Assembly: GCF_001999725.1 (NCBI RefSeq)
Contig: NZ_MDDP01000034.1
Location: 1 to 64,000, forward strand
Reading direction: 5' to 3'
Source of the DNA: Cellulophaga omnivescoria
GTDB lineage: Bacteria; Bacteroidota; Bacteroidia; Flavobacteriales; Flavobacteriaceae
Length of the DNA stretch: 64,000 nucleotides
Part shown: positions 30,406 to 39,174 of the stretch, in pieces
How the letters are laid out: each line of letters starts with the position of its first letter
Numbering within the stretch: the stretch's first letter is position 1
Translations under genes and position numbers: made by a program
The notes under the pieces: model-generated
What the model saw: only the letters and a program-made list of their open reading frames with translations
Database searches by the model: none
What the model was told of the DNA's origin: nothing

Positions 30406-32196
30406 ATGCCGCAAGAAATATCCATAAAATTACAATTAAGTACATTACCTAATAGTCCAGGAGTGTATCAATTTTACGATAAAGAAGAGAAAATATTATA
30501 TGTAGGTAAGGCTAAAAACTTAAAAAAAAGAGTAAGCTCTTACTTTAACAAAACACATGATAATGGCAAAACTAAGGTTCTTGTAAAAAAAATAGTATAT
30601 ATTAAACATATTGTAGTAGACACAGAGTCTGATGCGCTATTACTAGAAAACAACTTAATAAAAAAGTACAAACCTAGGTATAACGTTTTACTAAAAGATG
30701 ATAAAACATACCCTTGGATTTGCATAAAAAACGAGCGTTTTCCGCGTGTATTTTACACAAGAAACTTAATTAAAGATGGGTCTGAATATTTTGGGCCATA
30801 TACAAATATGAAGACCGTTAGGGTTTTACTAGACTTAATTAAAAGTGTATACCCATTGCGCACTTGTAATTATGATTTGTCTGCCGAAAAAATTAACGCA
30901 CACAAATACAAAGTTTGTTTGGAGTATCATTTAGGTAATTGCAAAGGCCCATGTGAAGGTTACCAAACTACAGAAGAATACCAAAGACAAATTGTAGAAA
31001 TTAAAGACATTTTAAAAGGAAACTTTAAATCGTCTTTACATCATTTTAAAACCAAAATGAAATTTTTAGCTTCAGAAATGAGATTTGAAGAAGCTCAAGA
31101 TTTTAAAGAAAAAATAGAAGTTTTAGAAAACTACCAAGCAAAAACAACTATTGTTAACCCTAAAATTAATAATGTAGATGTTTTTTCTATTATATCTGAT
31201 GAAAGCTATGCGTACATTAACTTCTTACAGCTATCACATGGTGCAATAATTAGATCTCACACACTAGAACTAAAGAAAAAATTAAACGAGACCGATGAAG
31301 AACTCCTTCAATTAGGAATTATAGAAATTAGACAACGTTTTAAATCGCACTCAAGAGAACTTTACTTACCTTTTTCTGTAACAGTAGATAGCAACTTAAA
31401 AGTAACAATACCCAAACTTGGTGATAAAAAAAGAATATTAGAATTATCAGAAAGAAACGCAAAATACTTTAGAATGGAGCGTTTTAAACAATTAAAGGTT
31501 ACGGATCCAGACCGCCACACCAATCGAATCATGGCGCAAATGAAAAAAGATTTGCGCTTGTCTGAAGAACCCAGACACATAGAGTGTTTTGACAACTCTA
31601 ACATACAAGGAACAAATCCTGTTGCCGCATGTGTTGTATTTAAAAATGGAAAACCAGCAAAAAAAGAATACAGACATTACAATATAAAAACAGTTGTAGG
31701 CCCAGATGATTTTGCATCTATGGAAGAGGTTGTCTACAGACGCTATAAAAGATTATTAGAGGAGAACCAACCACTACCACAATTAATTGTTATTGATGGC
31801 GGAAAAGGGCAATTATCTTCTGCACTAAAAAGCTTAGATGCTTTAGAACTTAGAGGCAAAATAGCAATTATAGGTATTGCAAAAAGATTAGAAGAAATTT
31901 ATTTCCCAGGAGATTCAATTCCGTTATATTTAGATAAAAAATCTGAAAGTTTAAAAATTGTACAACAATTACGTAATGAAGCCCATAGATTTGGCATTAC
32001 TTTTCACAGAAAAAAGCGTAGTAATGCCGCTATAAATTCTGAGTTAGAAGGAATTGAAGGCGTTGGAGAAAAAACAGCAACAGATCTTTTAAAATCGTTT
32101 AAATCTGTAAAAAGAATTAAAGAAGCCAGCATAGAAAAACTTGCCGAAGTAGTAGGAATGTCTAAAGCTCATAAAATTTATAACACCTTTCATTAA
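30406..32196 (+). CDS. uvrC: Excinuclease ABC subunit C
   Basis: It makes the two incisions around DNA lesions in nucleotide excision repair, with UvrA and UvrB (not in the window). The 596-aa protein has the N-terminal GIY-YIG nuclease (SPGVYQFYDKEEKILYVGKA), the UVR domain (about 200-235), the RNase H-like C-terminal nuclease (HIECFDNSNIQGTNPVAA, VIDGGKGQLSSA), and the tandem helix-hairpin-helix (EGIEGVGEKTATDLLKSF). Full length. The patatin-like gene begins 4 bp after its stop, so they are likely co-transcribed. Confidence 0.97.
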   Translation: MPQEISIKLQLSTLPNSPGVYQFYDKEEKILYVGKAKNLKKRVSSYFNKTHDNGKTKVLVKKIVYIKHIVVDTESDALLLENNLIKKYKPRYNVLLKDDKTYPWICIKNERFPRVFYTRNLIKDGSEYFGPYTNMKTVRVLLDLIKSVYPLRTCNYDLSAEKINAHKYKVCLEYHLGNCKGPCEGYQTTEEYQRQIVEIKDILKGNFKSSLHHFKTKMKFLASEMRFEEAQDFKEKIEVLENYQAKTTIVNPKINNVDVFSIISDESYAYINFLQLSHGAIIRSHTLELKKKLNETDEELLQLGIIEIRQRFKSHSRELYLPFSVTVDSNLKVTIPKLGDKKRILELSERNAKYFRMERFKQLKVTDPDRHTNRIMAQMKKDLRLSEEPRHIECFDNSNIQGTNPVAACVVFKNGKPAKKEYRHYNIKTVVGPDDFASMEEVVYRRYKRLLEENQPLPQLIVIDGGKGQLSSALKSLDALELRGKIAIIGIAKRLEEIYFPGDSIPLYLDKKSESLKIVQQLRNEAHRFGITFHRKKRSNAAINSELEGIEGVGEKTATDLLKSFKSVKRIKEASIEKLAEVVGMSKAHKIYNTFH

Positions 32197-32200
32197 AAAA

Positions 32201-34462
32201 ATGAAAAAAACAGCAGTAATTATAATACTACTTTTGGCTAGCTACACCGTTTTAGGGCAAACAAAATCTTCTAAAGACAGTGTAAAAGTTGGCTTGGTAC
32301 TTAGCGGTGGTGGCGCCAAAGGTCTCGCCCATATTGGTGCGTTAAAAGTAATTGAAGAAGCTGGTGTTAAAATAGATTACATTGGAGGCACCAGTATGGG
32401 AGCAATAATAGGTGCTTTGTACGCATCTGGTTATTCTGCCAATGAACTAGATTCTATTTTTAAAAGCGTAGATGTTTCTTTACTTATACAAGACAATTTA
32501 CCTAGAGGAGCAAAAACTTTTTATGATAAAGAAGATGCGGAACGGTATGCTTTAAGTTTGCCTTTTAATAACTTTAAAGTTTCTTTTCCGTCTGCAATAT
32601 CAAGCGGACAAAATATTTACAACCTATTGGTAAAACTACTATACCATGTTAAAGACACTAAAGATTTTAATAAACTTCCTATTCCTTTTTTCTGCATTGC
32701 CACAGATGTAGAAACCGGACAAGAAATTTTATTAAACAAAGGGTATTTACCAGAGGCTATTATGGCTAGTGGTACATTCCCATCTTTATTTGAGCCAGCA
32801 GAAATAGACAATAAAATATTAATAGATGGTGGCGTAGTTAACAATTACCCTATTGAAAAATTAAAAAAATTAGGAGCAAATATTGTTATTGGTATAGATG
32901 TTCAAGATGGCCTAGCAGACAGAGATAAGCTTAGCTCTGGCACAGAAGTTTTACTGCAAATTAACAATTACAGAACTGTTAATGATATGAAAAGTAAAGC
33001 TAAATTAACAGACGTACTTATAAAACCATCAATAGAAAAATACTCGGTAATAGATTTTGATCTTGGAACAGAAATTATAGAGTCTGGTGAAATTGCTGCT
33101 CGCGAAAAAATAAATGATCTTAAAAGTATTGCTAAACAACGTGGCATTGCAACCAAACAAAAACAATGTATAAAATCCTATGACTCTATAGCAATAAATA
33201 GACTCATAATTTCGGGTAATGAAGATTACACAAGAGCTTATATAAAAGGTAAATTACGACTAGATTTAAACAAAAAAATATCTTTTAACAAGTTACAGCA
33301 AGGAATTAATAACCTAGCGGCTACCAATAACTTTAAAACAATACGCTACACACTAGACACCAGACCATCTTTAGACTCAGAGGAAGATGAACTTGTTTTA
33401 TTACTTAAAATAAAAGAAAATAAAAACAAAATGTTTATTAAAATGGGTGCTCATTATGATGATATTTATAAAAGTGCAGCCATTATAAACCTTACTAAAA
33501 AAAATATTTTTTTACAAGATGATGTTGGTTCTTTTGATTTAATTTTAGGAGATAATATTAGGTACAAAATGCAATACTACCTAGATAAAGGTTTTTACTG
33601 GAGTTTTGGACTAAATTCTACTTTTAACGACTACAATTACGAAATAGATTACAACATTATTAAATCTAATTTTGTTGTTCCAGACACGGGTATTAACAAC
33701 ATTAACATAAATGCTACTAACCTCACAAACCAGGCATATATACAAACCGTTTGGAATGAAGAATTTGCCTTTAGTTTAGGTGCAGAACATAGGTTTTTAA
33801 AATATACTTCGCGAACACTACAGCAAGATGATACTGAAAACAATGAAGACTTTAGGACCATTTTTGAAAAAAGCAACTACTACAGTACTTTTGCCAAATT
33901 AAAGTTAGATACTTATAATGACAAATATTTCCCTAGCAAAGGAGTATATTTTAGTGGTGATTTACACTTTTATATGTTTTCATCAGACTACAATAATAAT
34001 TTTAAAGAATTCTCTATTGCCCAAGGTACCGTAGGTTCAGCTTTTCCTATAACTAACAACCTATCTTTAAATATTGAAGCTGGTGGTGGCTTTAAACTAG
34101 GAAACTCTAATGTTAGGTCTTTAGACTTTATTATGGGTGGTTACGGGAACAATTTAGGAGACGGATACGTTTCCTTTTTAGGGTATGATTTTATAAGTTT
34201 AACTGGTAATAGTTACATAAAAGGACTTACTAGGTTAGATTATGAGTTTACCCCAAAAAATCATTTATTATTAGCTGCAAATTTTGCTAACATAGATGAT
34301 GATATTTTTAGAACCGCAGAGTGGTTTAAACTACCCGATTATACAGGTTATGGTGTTGGTTATGGATTTGAATCCTTTTTAGGGCCAATACAAACCATAT
34401 ACTCTTGGTCTCCAGAAAAAAACAAGGGAAGACTATTTTTTAGCATAGGTTACTGGTTTTAA
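32201..34462 (+). CDS. Patatin-like phospholipase fused to an outer-membrane barrel (type Vd / PlpD-like)
   Basis: A 753-aa protein. After a signal peptide (1-19) comes a patatin domain with the oxyanion loop SGGGAKGLAHIGAL, the nucleophile Ser65 in GTSMGA and the dyad Asp209 in DGGVVNNYP, all intact. A POTRA-like segment (about 320-400) and a 16-strand BamA/Omp85-type barrel follow, ending in SIGYWF with the terminal Phe. This order is that of PlpD-like type Vd autotransporters, where the barrel anchors or secretes the lipase. Phospholipid hydrolysis is expected; whether the passenger is released is unknown. Confidence 0.9.
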   Translation: MKKTAVIIILLLASYTVLGQTKSSKDSVKVGLVLSGGGAKGLAHIGALKVIEEAGVKIDYIGGTSMGAIIGALYASGYSANELDSIFKSVDVSLLIQDNLPRGAKTFYDKEDAERYALSLPFNNFKVSFPSAISSGQNIYNLLVKLLYHVKDTKDFNKLPIPFFCIATDVETGQEILLNKGYLPEAIMASGTFPSLFEPAEIDNKILIDGGVVNNYPIEKLKKLGANIVIGIDVQDGLADRDKLSSGTEVLLQINNYRTVNDMKSKAKLTDVLIKPSIEKYSVIDFDLGTEIIESGEIAAREKINDLKSIAKQRGIATKQKQCIKSYDSIAINRLIISGNEDYTRAYIKGKLRLDLNKKISFNKLQQGINNLAATNNFKTIRYTLDTRPSLDSEEDELVLLLKIKENKNKMFIKMGAHYDDIYKSAAIINLTKKNIFLQDDVGSFDLILGDNIRYKMQYYLDKGFYWSFGLNSTFNDYNYEIDYNIIKSNFVVPDTGINNININATNLTNQAYIQTVWNEEFAFSLGAEHRFLKYTSRTLQQDDTENNEDFRTIFEKSNYYSTFAKLKLDTYNDKYFPSKGVYFSGDLHFYMFSSDYNNNFKEFSIAQGTVGSAFPITNNLSLNIEAGGGFKLGNSNVRSLDFIMGGYGNNLGDGYVSFLGYDFISLTGNSYIKGLTRLDYEFTPKNHLLLAANFANIDDDIFRTAEWFKLPDYTGYGVGYGFESFLGPIQTIYSWSPEKNKGRLFFSIGYWF

Positions 34463-34507
34463 TTTACCATTTAACTGTAACCCAACCTATGGTTCATCTA
34501 TTTTTAC

Positions 34508-34672
34508 GATATTTGTAAGAACAAAACTGTTTTATGTTATTATTTAGAATTGATATTACCGCCCACCTTAGGGCTATGTGGTGAAACACATACTTTAATA
34601 CTGCATTTCATCTTTAAGTAAAAGATGAAAATTTTATCATATCAAATTATATAAACTTTAAAACAAAATATC
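34508..34672 (+). promoter_or_regulatory. Structured leader of hppD
   Basis: A near-match promoter box GATATTTG (34508-34515) would give a leader of about 150 nt. It contains GCCC/GGGC (34561-34564 with 34571-34574), TATGTG/CACATA (34575-34580 with 34587-34592), and a 10-bp perfect hairpin TTTCATCTTT/AAAGATGAAA (34606-34630) followed by ATTTTAT. CCAC (34563-34566) can instead pair with GTGG (34578-34581), which would exclude the first two stems. It matches no riboswitch class I know. Confidence 0.4.
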
Positions 34673-35815
34673 ATGTCAACACTAGACAATACATCCCTAA
34701 AATTACCTAAAGAAAATTTAGAAGCAGAAGACTTTTTACCACTATTAGGAACAGACTATGTAGAACTTTACGTAGGCAATGCAAAACAAGCTGCCCATTA
34801 TTATATGTCTGCTTGGGGTTTTCAGCCATTAGCATATGCTGGATTAGAAACAGGTTTAAAAGACCGTGTTTCTTACGTAATAGAACAAGGAAAAATTAGG
34901 CTTGTATTAACTTCTCCATTAAATTCTGGCGGAGATATTAACAGACATATTGATGCCCATGGAGACGGTGTAAAAACTGTAGCTCTTTGGGTGGATGACG
35001 CCACAAAAAGTTATAATGAAACAACTAGCAGAGGTGCAGAAAGCTATTTTGAGCCAAAAAAAGAGGAAGATGAAAACGGAGAAGTTATTTTTTCTGGAAT
35101 ACATACATACGGAGAAACCGTACACGTATTTGTAGAAAGAAGCAACTACAAAGGAGTGTTTTTACCAGGTTATAAAGCTTGGAACCCACATTACAAACCA
35201 GCAGATACCGGTTTAAAATATATAGACCACATGGTGGGTAATGTTGGCTGGAATGAAATGAACAAATGGTGTGAGTTTTATGCTAAAGTTATGGGCTTTG
35301 CACAGTTAGTTTCTTTTGATGATAAAGACATATCTACAGAATACACAGCTCTAATGAGTAAGGTTATGAGTAACGGTAATGGGCGCATAAAATTCCCTAT
35401 TAACGAGCCCGCAGAAGGAAGAAAAAAATCTCAGATTGAAGAGTACATAGATTTTTATAACGGAGCAGGTGTACAACATATGGCATTAGCTACAGATAAT
35501 ATTATAGAAACTGTAACTGCATTAAGAGATCGTGGAGTAGAATTTTTAACTGTTCCAGGATCTTACTATGAAGATGTTTTAGACAGAGTAGGTGAAATTG
35601 ACGAAGACCTAGCTCCTTTAAGAGACCTTGGCATTTTAATAGATAGAGATGATGAAGGCTACTTATTACAAATATTTACAAAGCCTATTTTAGACAGGCC
35701 TACAATGTTTATAGAAATTATACAAAGAAAAGGCGCTAAGTCTTTTGGTAAAGGAAACTTTAAGGCTTTGTTTGAAGCAATAGAAAGAGAGCAAGAATCT
35801 AGAGGAACCCTTTAA
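34673..35815 (+). CDS. hppD: 4-hydroxyphenylpyruvate dioxygenase
   Basis: It turns 4-hydroxyphenylpyruvate into homogentisate in tyrosine catabolism, using a non-haem Fe(II). The 380-aa protein has two vicinal-oxygen-chelate domains. The iron ligands are visible as His186 (YIDHMVGNV), His269 (VQHMALATDNI) and Glu348 (FIEIIQRKG). DLGILIDRDDEGYLLQIFTKP is split by normal family loops. Length is standard. No homogentisate dioxygenase gene is in the window. A leader with competing stems precedes it and a separate small RNA candidate follows. Confidence 0.97.
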   Translation: MSTLDNTSLKLPKENLEAEDFLPLLGTDYVELYVGNAKQAAHYYMSAWGFQPLAYAGLETGLKDRVSYVIEQGKIRLVLTSPLNSGGDINRHIDAHGDGVKTVALWVDDATKSYNETTSRGAESYFEPKKEEDENGEVIFSGIHTYGETVHVFVERSNYKGVFLPGYKAWNPHYKPADTGLKYIDHMVGNVGWNEMNKWCEFYAKVMGFAQLVSFDDKDISTEYTALMSKVMSNGNGRIKFPINEPAEGRKKSQIEEYIDFYNGAGVQHMALATDNIIETVTALRDRGVEFLTVPGSYYEDVLDRVGEIDEDLAPLRDLGILIDRDDEGYLLQIFTKPILDRPTMFIEIIQRKGAKSFGKGNFKALFEAIEREQESRGTL

Positions 35816-35927
35816 CAAAAGCGCTATATTATTATGAATGCAGTAATTTTTGCATTTAAAAGCTAAAGTAGTGTTAACACTTTAGTTAAAGTAAGTTAAA
35901 ACCAATTACAACTCTAAATTAATGTAG

Positions 35928-35935
35928 TACTTTTG
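35928..35935 (+). promoter_or_regulatory. -7 box for the intergenic RNA
   Basis: TACTTTTG is an exact TAnnTTTG match with no open reading frame behind it. The first stem of the RNA begins 5 nt after the box. Confidence 0.55.
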
Positions 35936-35939
35936 ACGG

Positions 35940-36043
35940 CATAAGGGGTGGTTCCCTTATTAACTTTAAGTATTGGTTTTTCATAATTTAAAGTTTGGTT
36001 GGTTATTTAGGAAAAGCCCAGTTTTAAGACTGGGCTTTTTTTT
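35940..36043 (+). ncRNA. Candidate small RNA, about 104 nt
   Basis: It starts just after an exact promoter box. Hairpin 1 pairs ATAAGGG (35941-35947) with CCCTTAT (35954-35960). Hairpin 2 pairs AACTTTAA (35962-35969) with TTAAAGTT (35988-35995). A U-rich single-stranded stretch follows, then an 11-bp terminator with eight T. It has no signal recognition particle, 6S or tmRNA core motifs. It could be a free small RNA or an attenuating leader for the downstream DUF3108 operon. Flavobacterial RNA families such as Flavo-1 should be compared; I cannot assign one. Confidence 0.5.
36012..36043 (+). terminator. Strong terminator of the RNA candidate
   Basis: An 11-bp perfect stem AAAAGCCCAGT / ACTGGGCTTTT with a 6-nt loop and a continuous T run. 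It is 197 nt past the hppD stop, too far to be needed by hppD alone. Confidence 0.9.
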
Positions 36044-36131
36044 ATGCAATACTTTGGAACAAAAATTGTTTAAATAATTGTAAAGACATTTAATTGTATT
36101 TTCAATTTTAGTAATTTTACATCATAACGAT

Positions 36132-36911
36132 ATGAAAAAAGTATACATAACCCTTTTATTACTAGCAACTTTTTCTGCTAACTCCCAAAATACGCACAGT
36201 GCGTTTAAAGCAGGGGAATGGCTACGCTTTAGAATTCATTACGGAATTTTTAATGCTAGTTACGCCACACTACAAGTGAAAAATGATAAGATAGACAGCA
36301 AGTCTGTGTACCATGTGGTGGGCAAGGGCAGAACAACAGGTTTGGCTCGTGTATTTTTTAAAGTAGATGATACCTACGAAAGTTATTTTGACAAAAATAA
36401 CGGTAAGCCCTATAAATTTGTTAGAAAAGTTAGTGAAGGTAGCTATACCTTAGACTTGGATATTGATTTTGATTACACCAATAAAAAAGCAACCTTAAAT
36501 GATCATAAAAAAGATAGAAAATTAGACTTTTCTATAGACAACAAAATTCAAGATTTAATTTCTGCATTTTATTACCTAAGAAACAATTACAAACCAGAAG
36601 ATTTAAAAAAAGGTGAATTTGTTGTTTTAAACTTGCTTTATGATGATGATGGTATTTTTAAATTTAAACTAAAATATTTAGGAAAAGAAACTTTAAAAAC
36701 TAAATACGGTAAAGTAGAATGTCATAAATTTAGACCCTATGTAGAGTCTGGCCGTGTTTTTAAAGAACAAGAAAGCTTATCACTATGGGTTTCTAACGAT
36801 GACAATAGAATTCCTATTAGAATAAAAGCAGACCTAGCTGTTGGCTCTATAAAGGCAGACCTAGATGGTTACGCCGGATTAAAGCATCAGTTTAAAATAA
36901 TAATGGACTAA
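36132..36911 (+). CDS. DUF3108 domain periplasmic protein
   Basis: A 259-aa protein with a signal peptide (1-18, ending SANS). The body is all-beta: GEWLRFRIHYGIFNASYATL near the N-terminus and YLRNNYKPEDLKKGEF, ETLKTKYGKVECHKFRP in the second half are typical of DUF3108, a YceI/LolA-like barrel family of unknown function in the periplasm. It begins a tight run with the tryptophan dioxygenase (6-bp gap), M23 peptidase and pgi genes. Nothing links it to tryptophan breakdown; a role in lipid or envelope transport is only a guess. Confidence 0.85.
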   Translation: MKKVYITLLLLATFSANSQNTHSAFKAGEWLRFRIHYGIFNASYATLQVKNDKIDSKSVYHVVGKGRTTGLARVFFKVDDTYESYFDKNNGKPYKFVRKVSEGSYTLDLDIDFDYTNKKATLNDHKKDRKLDFSIDNKIQDLISAFYYLRNNYKPEDLKKGEFVVLNLLYDDDGIFKFKLKYLGKETLKTKYGKVECHKFRPYVESGRVFKEQESLSLWVSNDDNRIPIRIKADLAVGSIKADLDGYAGLKHQFKIIMD

Positions 36912-36917
36912 CATTTA

Positions 36918-37883
36918 ATGGACAATAAAGAAAAGATAGCGTCTCAAATTTTAAAATTAGAAGAAAAATACAAAGGATCTGGTCAAGATTTAAGTTCATA
37001 CCTAGACGGTTTACTTTACGAAAAGTACTTAACCTATTGGGACTATATTCATTTAGACACACTTTTAAGTTTACAAATACCAAGAACACATTTTCCGGAT
37101 GAGGAAATTTTTATAATGTATCATCAAATAACGGAATTGTACTTTAAGCTTATATTACACGAACAAAAACAAATTGTAGACGACAAATCTCAAGATGTTG
37201 CATTTTTCACTGAAAAAGCCAATAGAATAAACAGTTATTTTAAAGTTCTTATTTCTTCATTTAGTATTATGATAAATGGGATGGATAGAGAACAATTTTT
37301 AAAATACAGAATGGCGCTGTTACCAGCAAGTGGTTTTCAATCTGCACAATATAGAATGATAGAACTATATTCGGCTCCTTTAGAAAACCTAGTTCATAAA
37401 ACAAAAAGAGAACAATATACCGGAGAAAATAGTATTGAAGAACTTTACGAAGAAATTTACTGGAAAAACGGAGCAACAGATAAAGATACTGGCGAAAAAA
37501 CTTTAACACTTAAACAATTTGAGTACAGGTACACACCGCGTTTAATACGCATAGCAAACCAGGTTAAAAACAATACTATTTATCATAAATACTTAGCTCT
37601 ACCTAAAGAAAGCCAACAAAATAAAGAATTAATAAAAGCTTTAAAAGCCTTAGACATTAATGCCAATGTAAACTGGCCGCTTATGCATATGGGTTCTGCA
37701 TACAAGTATTTAGCTAAAGACAAACAAGCCATAGATGCTACAGGAGGAACTAATTGGAAACAATATTTACCTCCTAGCTTTCAAAAAGTGGTGTTTTTTC
37801 CATATTTATATACAAAAGAAGAGTTAAATAATTGGGGAAAAGAATGGATAGACCATATCTTTAACCCCGAAAAATCTAAATAA
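36918..37883 (+). CDS. kynA: Tryptophan 2,3-dioxygenase
   Basis: A haem enzyme that opens the indole ring of L-tryptophan to N-formylkynurenine, the first step of the kynurenine pathway. The 321-aa protein has the family segments LDTLLSLQIPRTHFPDEEIF, MYHQITELYFKLILHEQ containing the conserved substrate-pocket His, and LPASGFQSAQYRMIE. The later HMGSAYKYL holds the likely proximal haem His. Other kynurenine genes are not in the window, but hppD nearby also degrades an aromatic amino acid. Its stop overlaps the M23 gene start (TAATG). Confidence 0.93.
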   Translation: MDNKEKIASQILKLEEKYKGSGQDLSSYLDGLLYEKYLTYWDYIHLDTLLSLQIPRTHFPDEEIFIMYHQITELYFKLILHEQKQIVDDKSQDVAFFTEKANRINSYFKVLISSFSIMINGMDREQFLKYRMALLPASGFQSAQYRMIELYSAPLENLVHKTKREQYTGENSIEELYEEIYWKNGATDKDTGEKTLTLKQFEYRYTPRLIRIANQVKNNTIYHKYLALPKESQQNKELIKALKALDINANVNWPLMHMGSAYKYLAKDKQAIDATGGTNWKQYLPPSFQKVVFFPYLYTKEELNNWGKEWIDHIFNPEKSK

Positions 37884-39172
37884 TGCAAAAATTTCTTCTT
37901 TCACTTTTAACAATCTCTATTTTTATCTCTTGCAAGGATAGCAAGGTAAAACCTAATGACAATATACCAGAAGTAGTAACTATAGAAAAACCAATAGTTG
38001 CAATGGAGTATGGTTTTAATTTAGATAACTTTACTGTTTTACAAGATACTATTAGAAGCGGTGATAGTTTTGGTGAGTTAATGACCAATAACAAGGTAGA
38101 CTACCCAAAAATATATAAAATCTCTGAAGAATATAAAGACAGTTTTGATGTGCGCCGCATTAGAGTTGGCAAACCTTACGTTATATTAAAGTCTAAAGAT
38201 ACTTCAGAAATTGCTCAATACTTTATTTACGAAAACGACCGTATTAATTATACTGTTGTAGACTTACGAGACTCTGTAAATGTTTACAAAAAAAAGAAAA
38301 AAGTTACTTATGTAGAACGTGAGGCATCTGGCATCATAAATACTTCTTTATCTGAAGCAATATTAGAACAAGGTATAGATTATAACGTAACAAACAACCT
38401 GTCTGAAATATATGCTTGGTCTATAGATTTCTTTAGACTACAAAAAGGAGATAAGTTTAAGGTTATTTATAAAGAACGCTATATTAATGATACAATATAT
38501 GCAGGATCTGAACCTATAGAAGCTGCATATTTTGAACACAACGGCAAACCTTTTTATGCTTTTGAGTACGTAACAGACTCATTAAAGCAAATAGCAGATT
38601 ATTATGACCAAGAAGCAAATAATTTAAGAAGAGCATTTTTAAAAGCTCCAATTAAATTTAATTACAGAATATCTTCTCGCTATAATTTAAAAAGAAGAAT
38701 AAAATATTACGGATATAAAGTAAGACCACATAAGGGCACAGACTATGCTGCTGCAATTGGCACACCTATTATTGCCACTGCAAACGGAACCGTTGTGGAG
38801 TCTACAAGGCGCGGCGGTAATGGTAAGTACGTTAAAATTAAGCATAACGGAACTTACAGCACTCAATATTTGCATATGAAAAACCAAAATGTAAAAAAAG
38901 GAGACTACGTTTTGCAAGGAGATGTAATTGGCTGGGTAGGGATGACAGGCAATACTGGAGGCCCTCACGTTTGTTATAGGTTCTGGAAAAATGGAAAACA
39001 AGTAGATCCGCTTAGAGAAAAACTACCAACTGCAGAAGCAATTGCCGACAGTTTAAAAACAGGATACTTGGCACATATTAAACCAAAAATAAACCAATTA
39101 GACAAAATTGTTTTTCCTAAAAAAATAATTACTCAAGAAGAAGATAAAGAAGAAAACATAATTAATCCATAA
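37883..39172 (+). CDS. M23 family metallopeptidase with an HxC zinc site
   Basis: A 429-aa predicted lipoprotein: signal with lipobox FISC (Cys17). The C-terminal M23 (lysostaphin-type) domain has His283 and Asp287 in HKGTD, the catalytic His331 in QYLHMK, and a final motif PHVCYRF in which the usual HxH reads His362-x-Cys364. Cys can bind zinc, so activity is possible but altered. It would cut peptidoglycan cross-links in the periplasm. Between TDO and pgi by 1-bp overlap and 2-bp gap, so in one transcript; the functional link is not obvious. Confidence 0.9.
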   Translation: MQKFLLSLLTISIFISCKDSKVKPNDNIPEVVTIEKPIVAMEYGFNLDNFTVLQDTIRSGDSFGELMTNNKVDYPKIYKISEEYKDSFDVRRIRVGKPYVILKSKDTSEIAQYFIYENDRINYTVVDLRDSVNVYKKKKKVTYVEREASGIINTSLSEAILEQGIDYNVTNNLSEIYAWSIDFFRLQKGDKFKVIYKERYINDTIYAGSEPIEAAYFEHNGKPFYAFEYVTDSLKQIADYYDQEANNLRRAFLKAPIKFNYRISSRYNLKRRIKYYGYKVRPHKGTDYAAAIGTPIIATANGTVVESTRRGGNGKYVKIKHNGTYSTQYLHMKNQNVKKGDYVLQGDVIGWVGMTGNTGGPHVCYRFWKNGKQVDPLREKLPTAEAIADSLKTGYLAHIKPKINQLDKIVFPKKIITQEEDKEENIINP

Positions 39173-39174
39173 TA

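Larger units (their letters stand above)
35816..36131. other. 316-bp intergenic region with an RNA gene candidate
   Basis: No coding region is seen. The centre carries a promoter box, two hairpins and a strong terminator, described as an RNA candidate. The last 88 nt before the DUF3108 gene hold a one-mismatch box TAATTTTA at 36112-36119 with a TTG 15 nt upstream. Confidence 0.6.

Noticed and set aside
34555-34635. tRNA-like appearance of the hppD leader
   Set aside because: No cloverleaf, no T-loop GGTTC and no acceptor pairing; only independent short hairpins.
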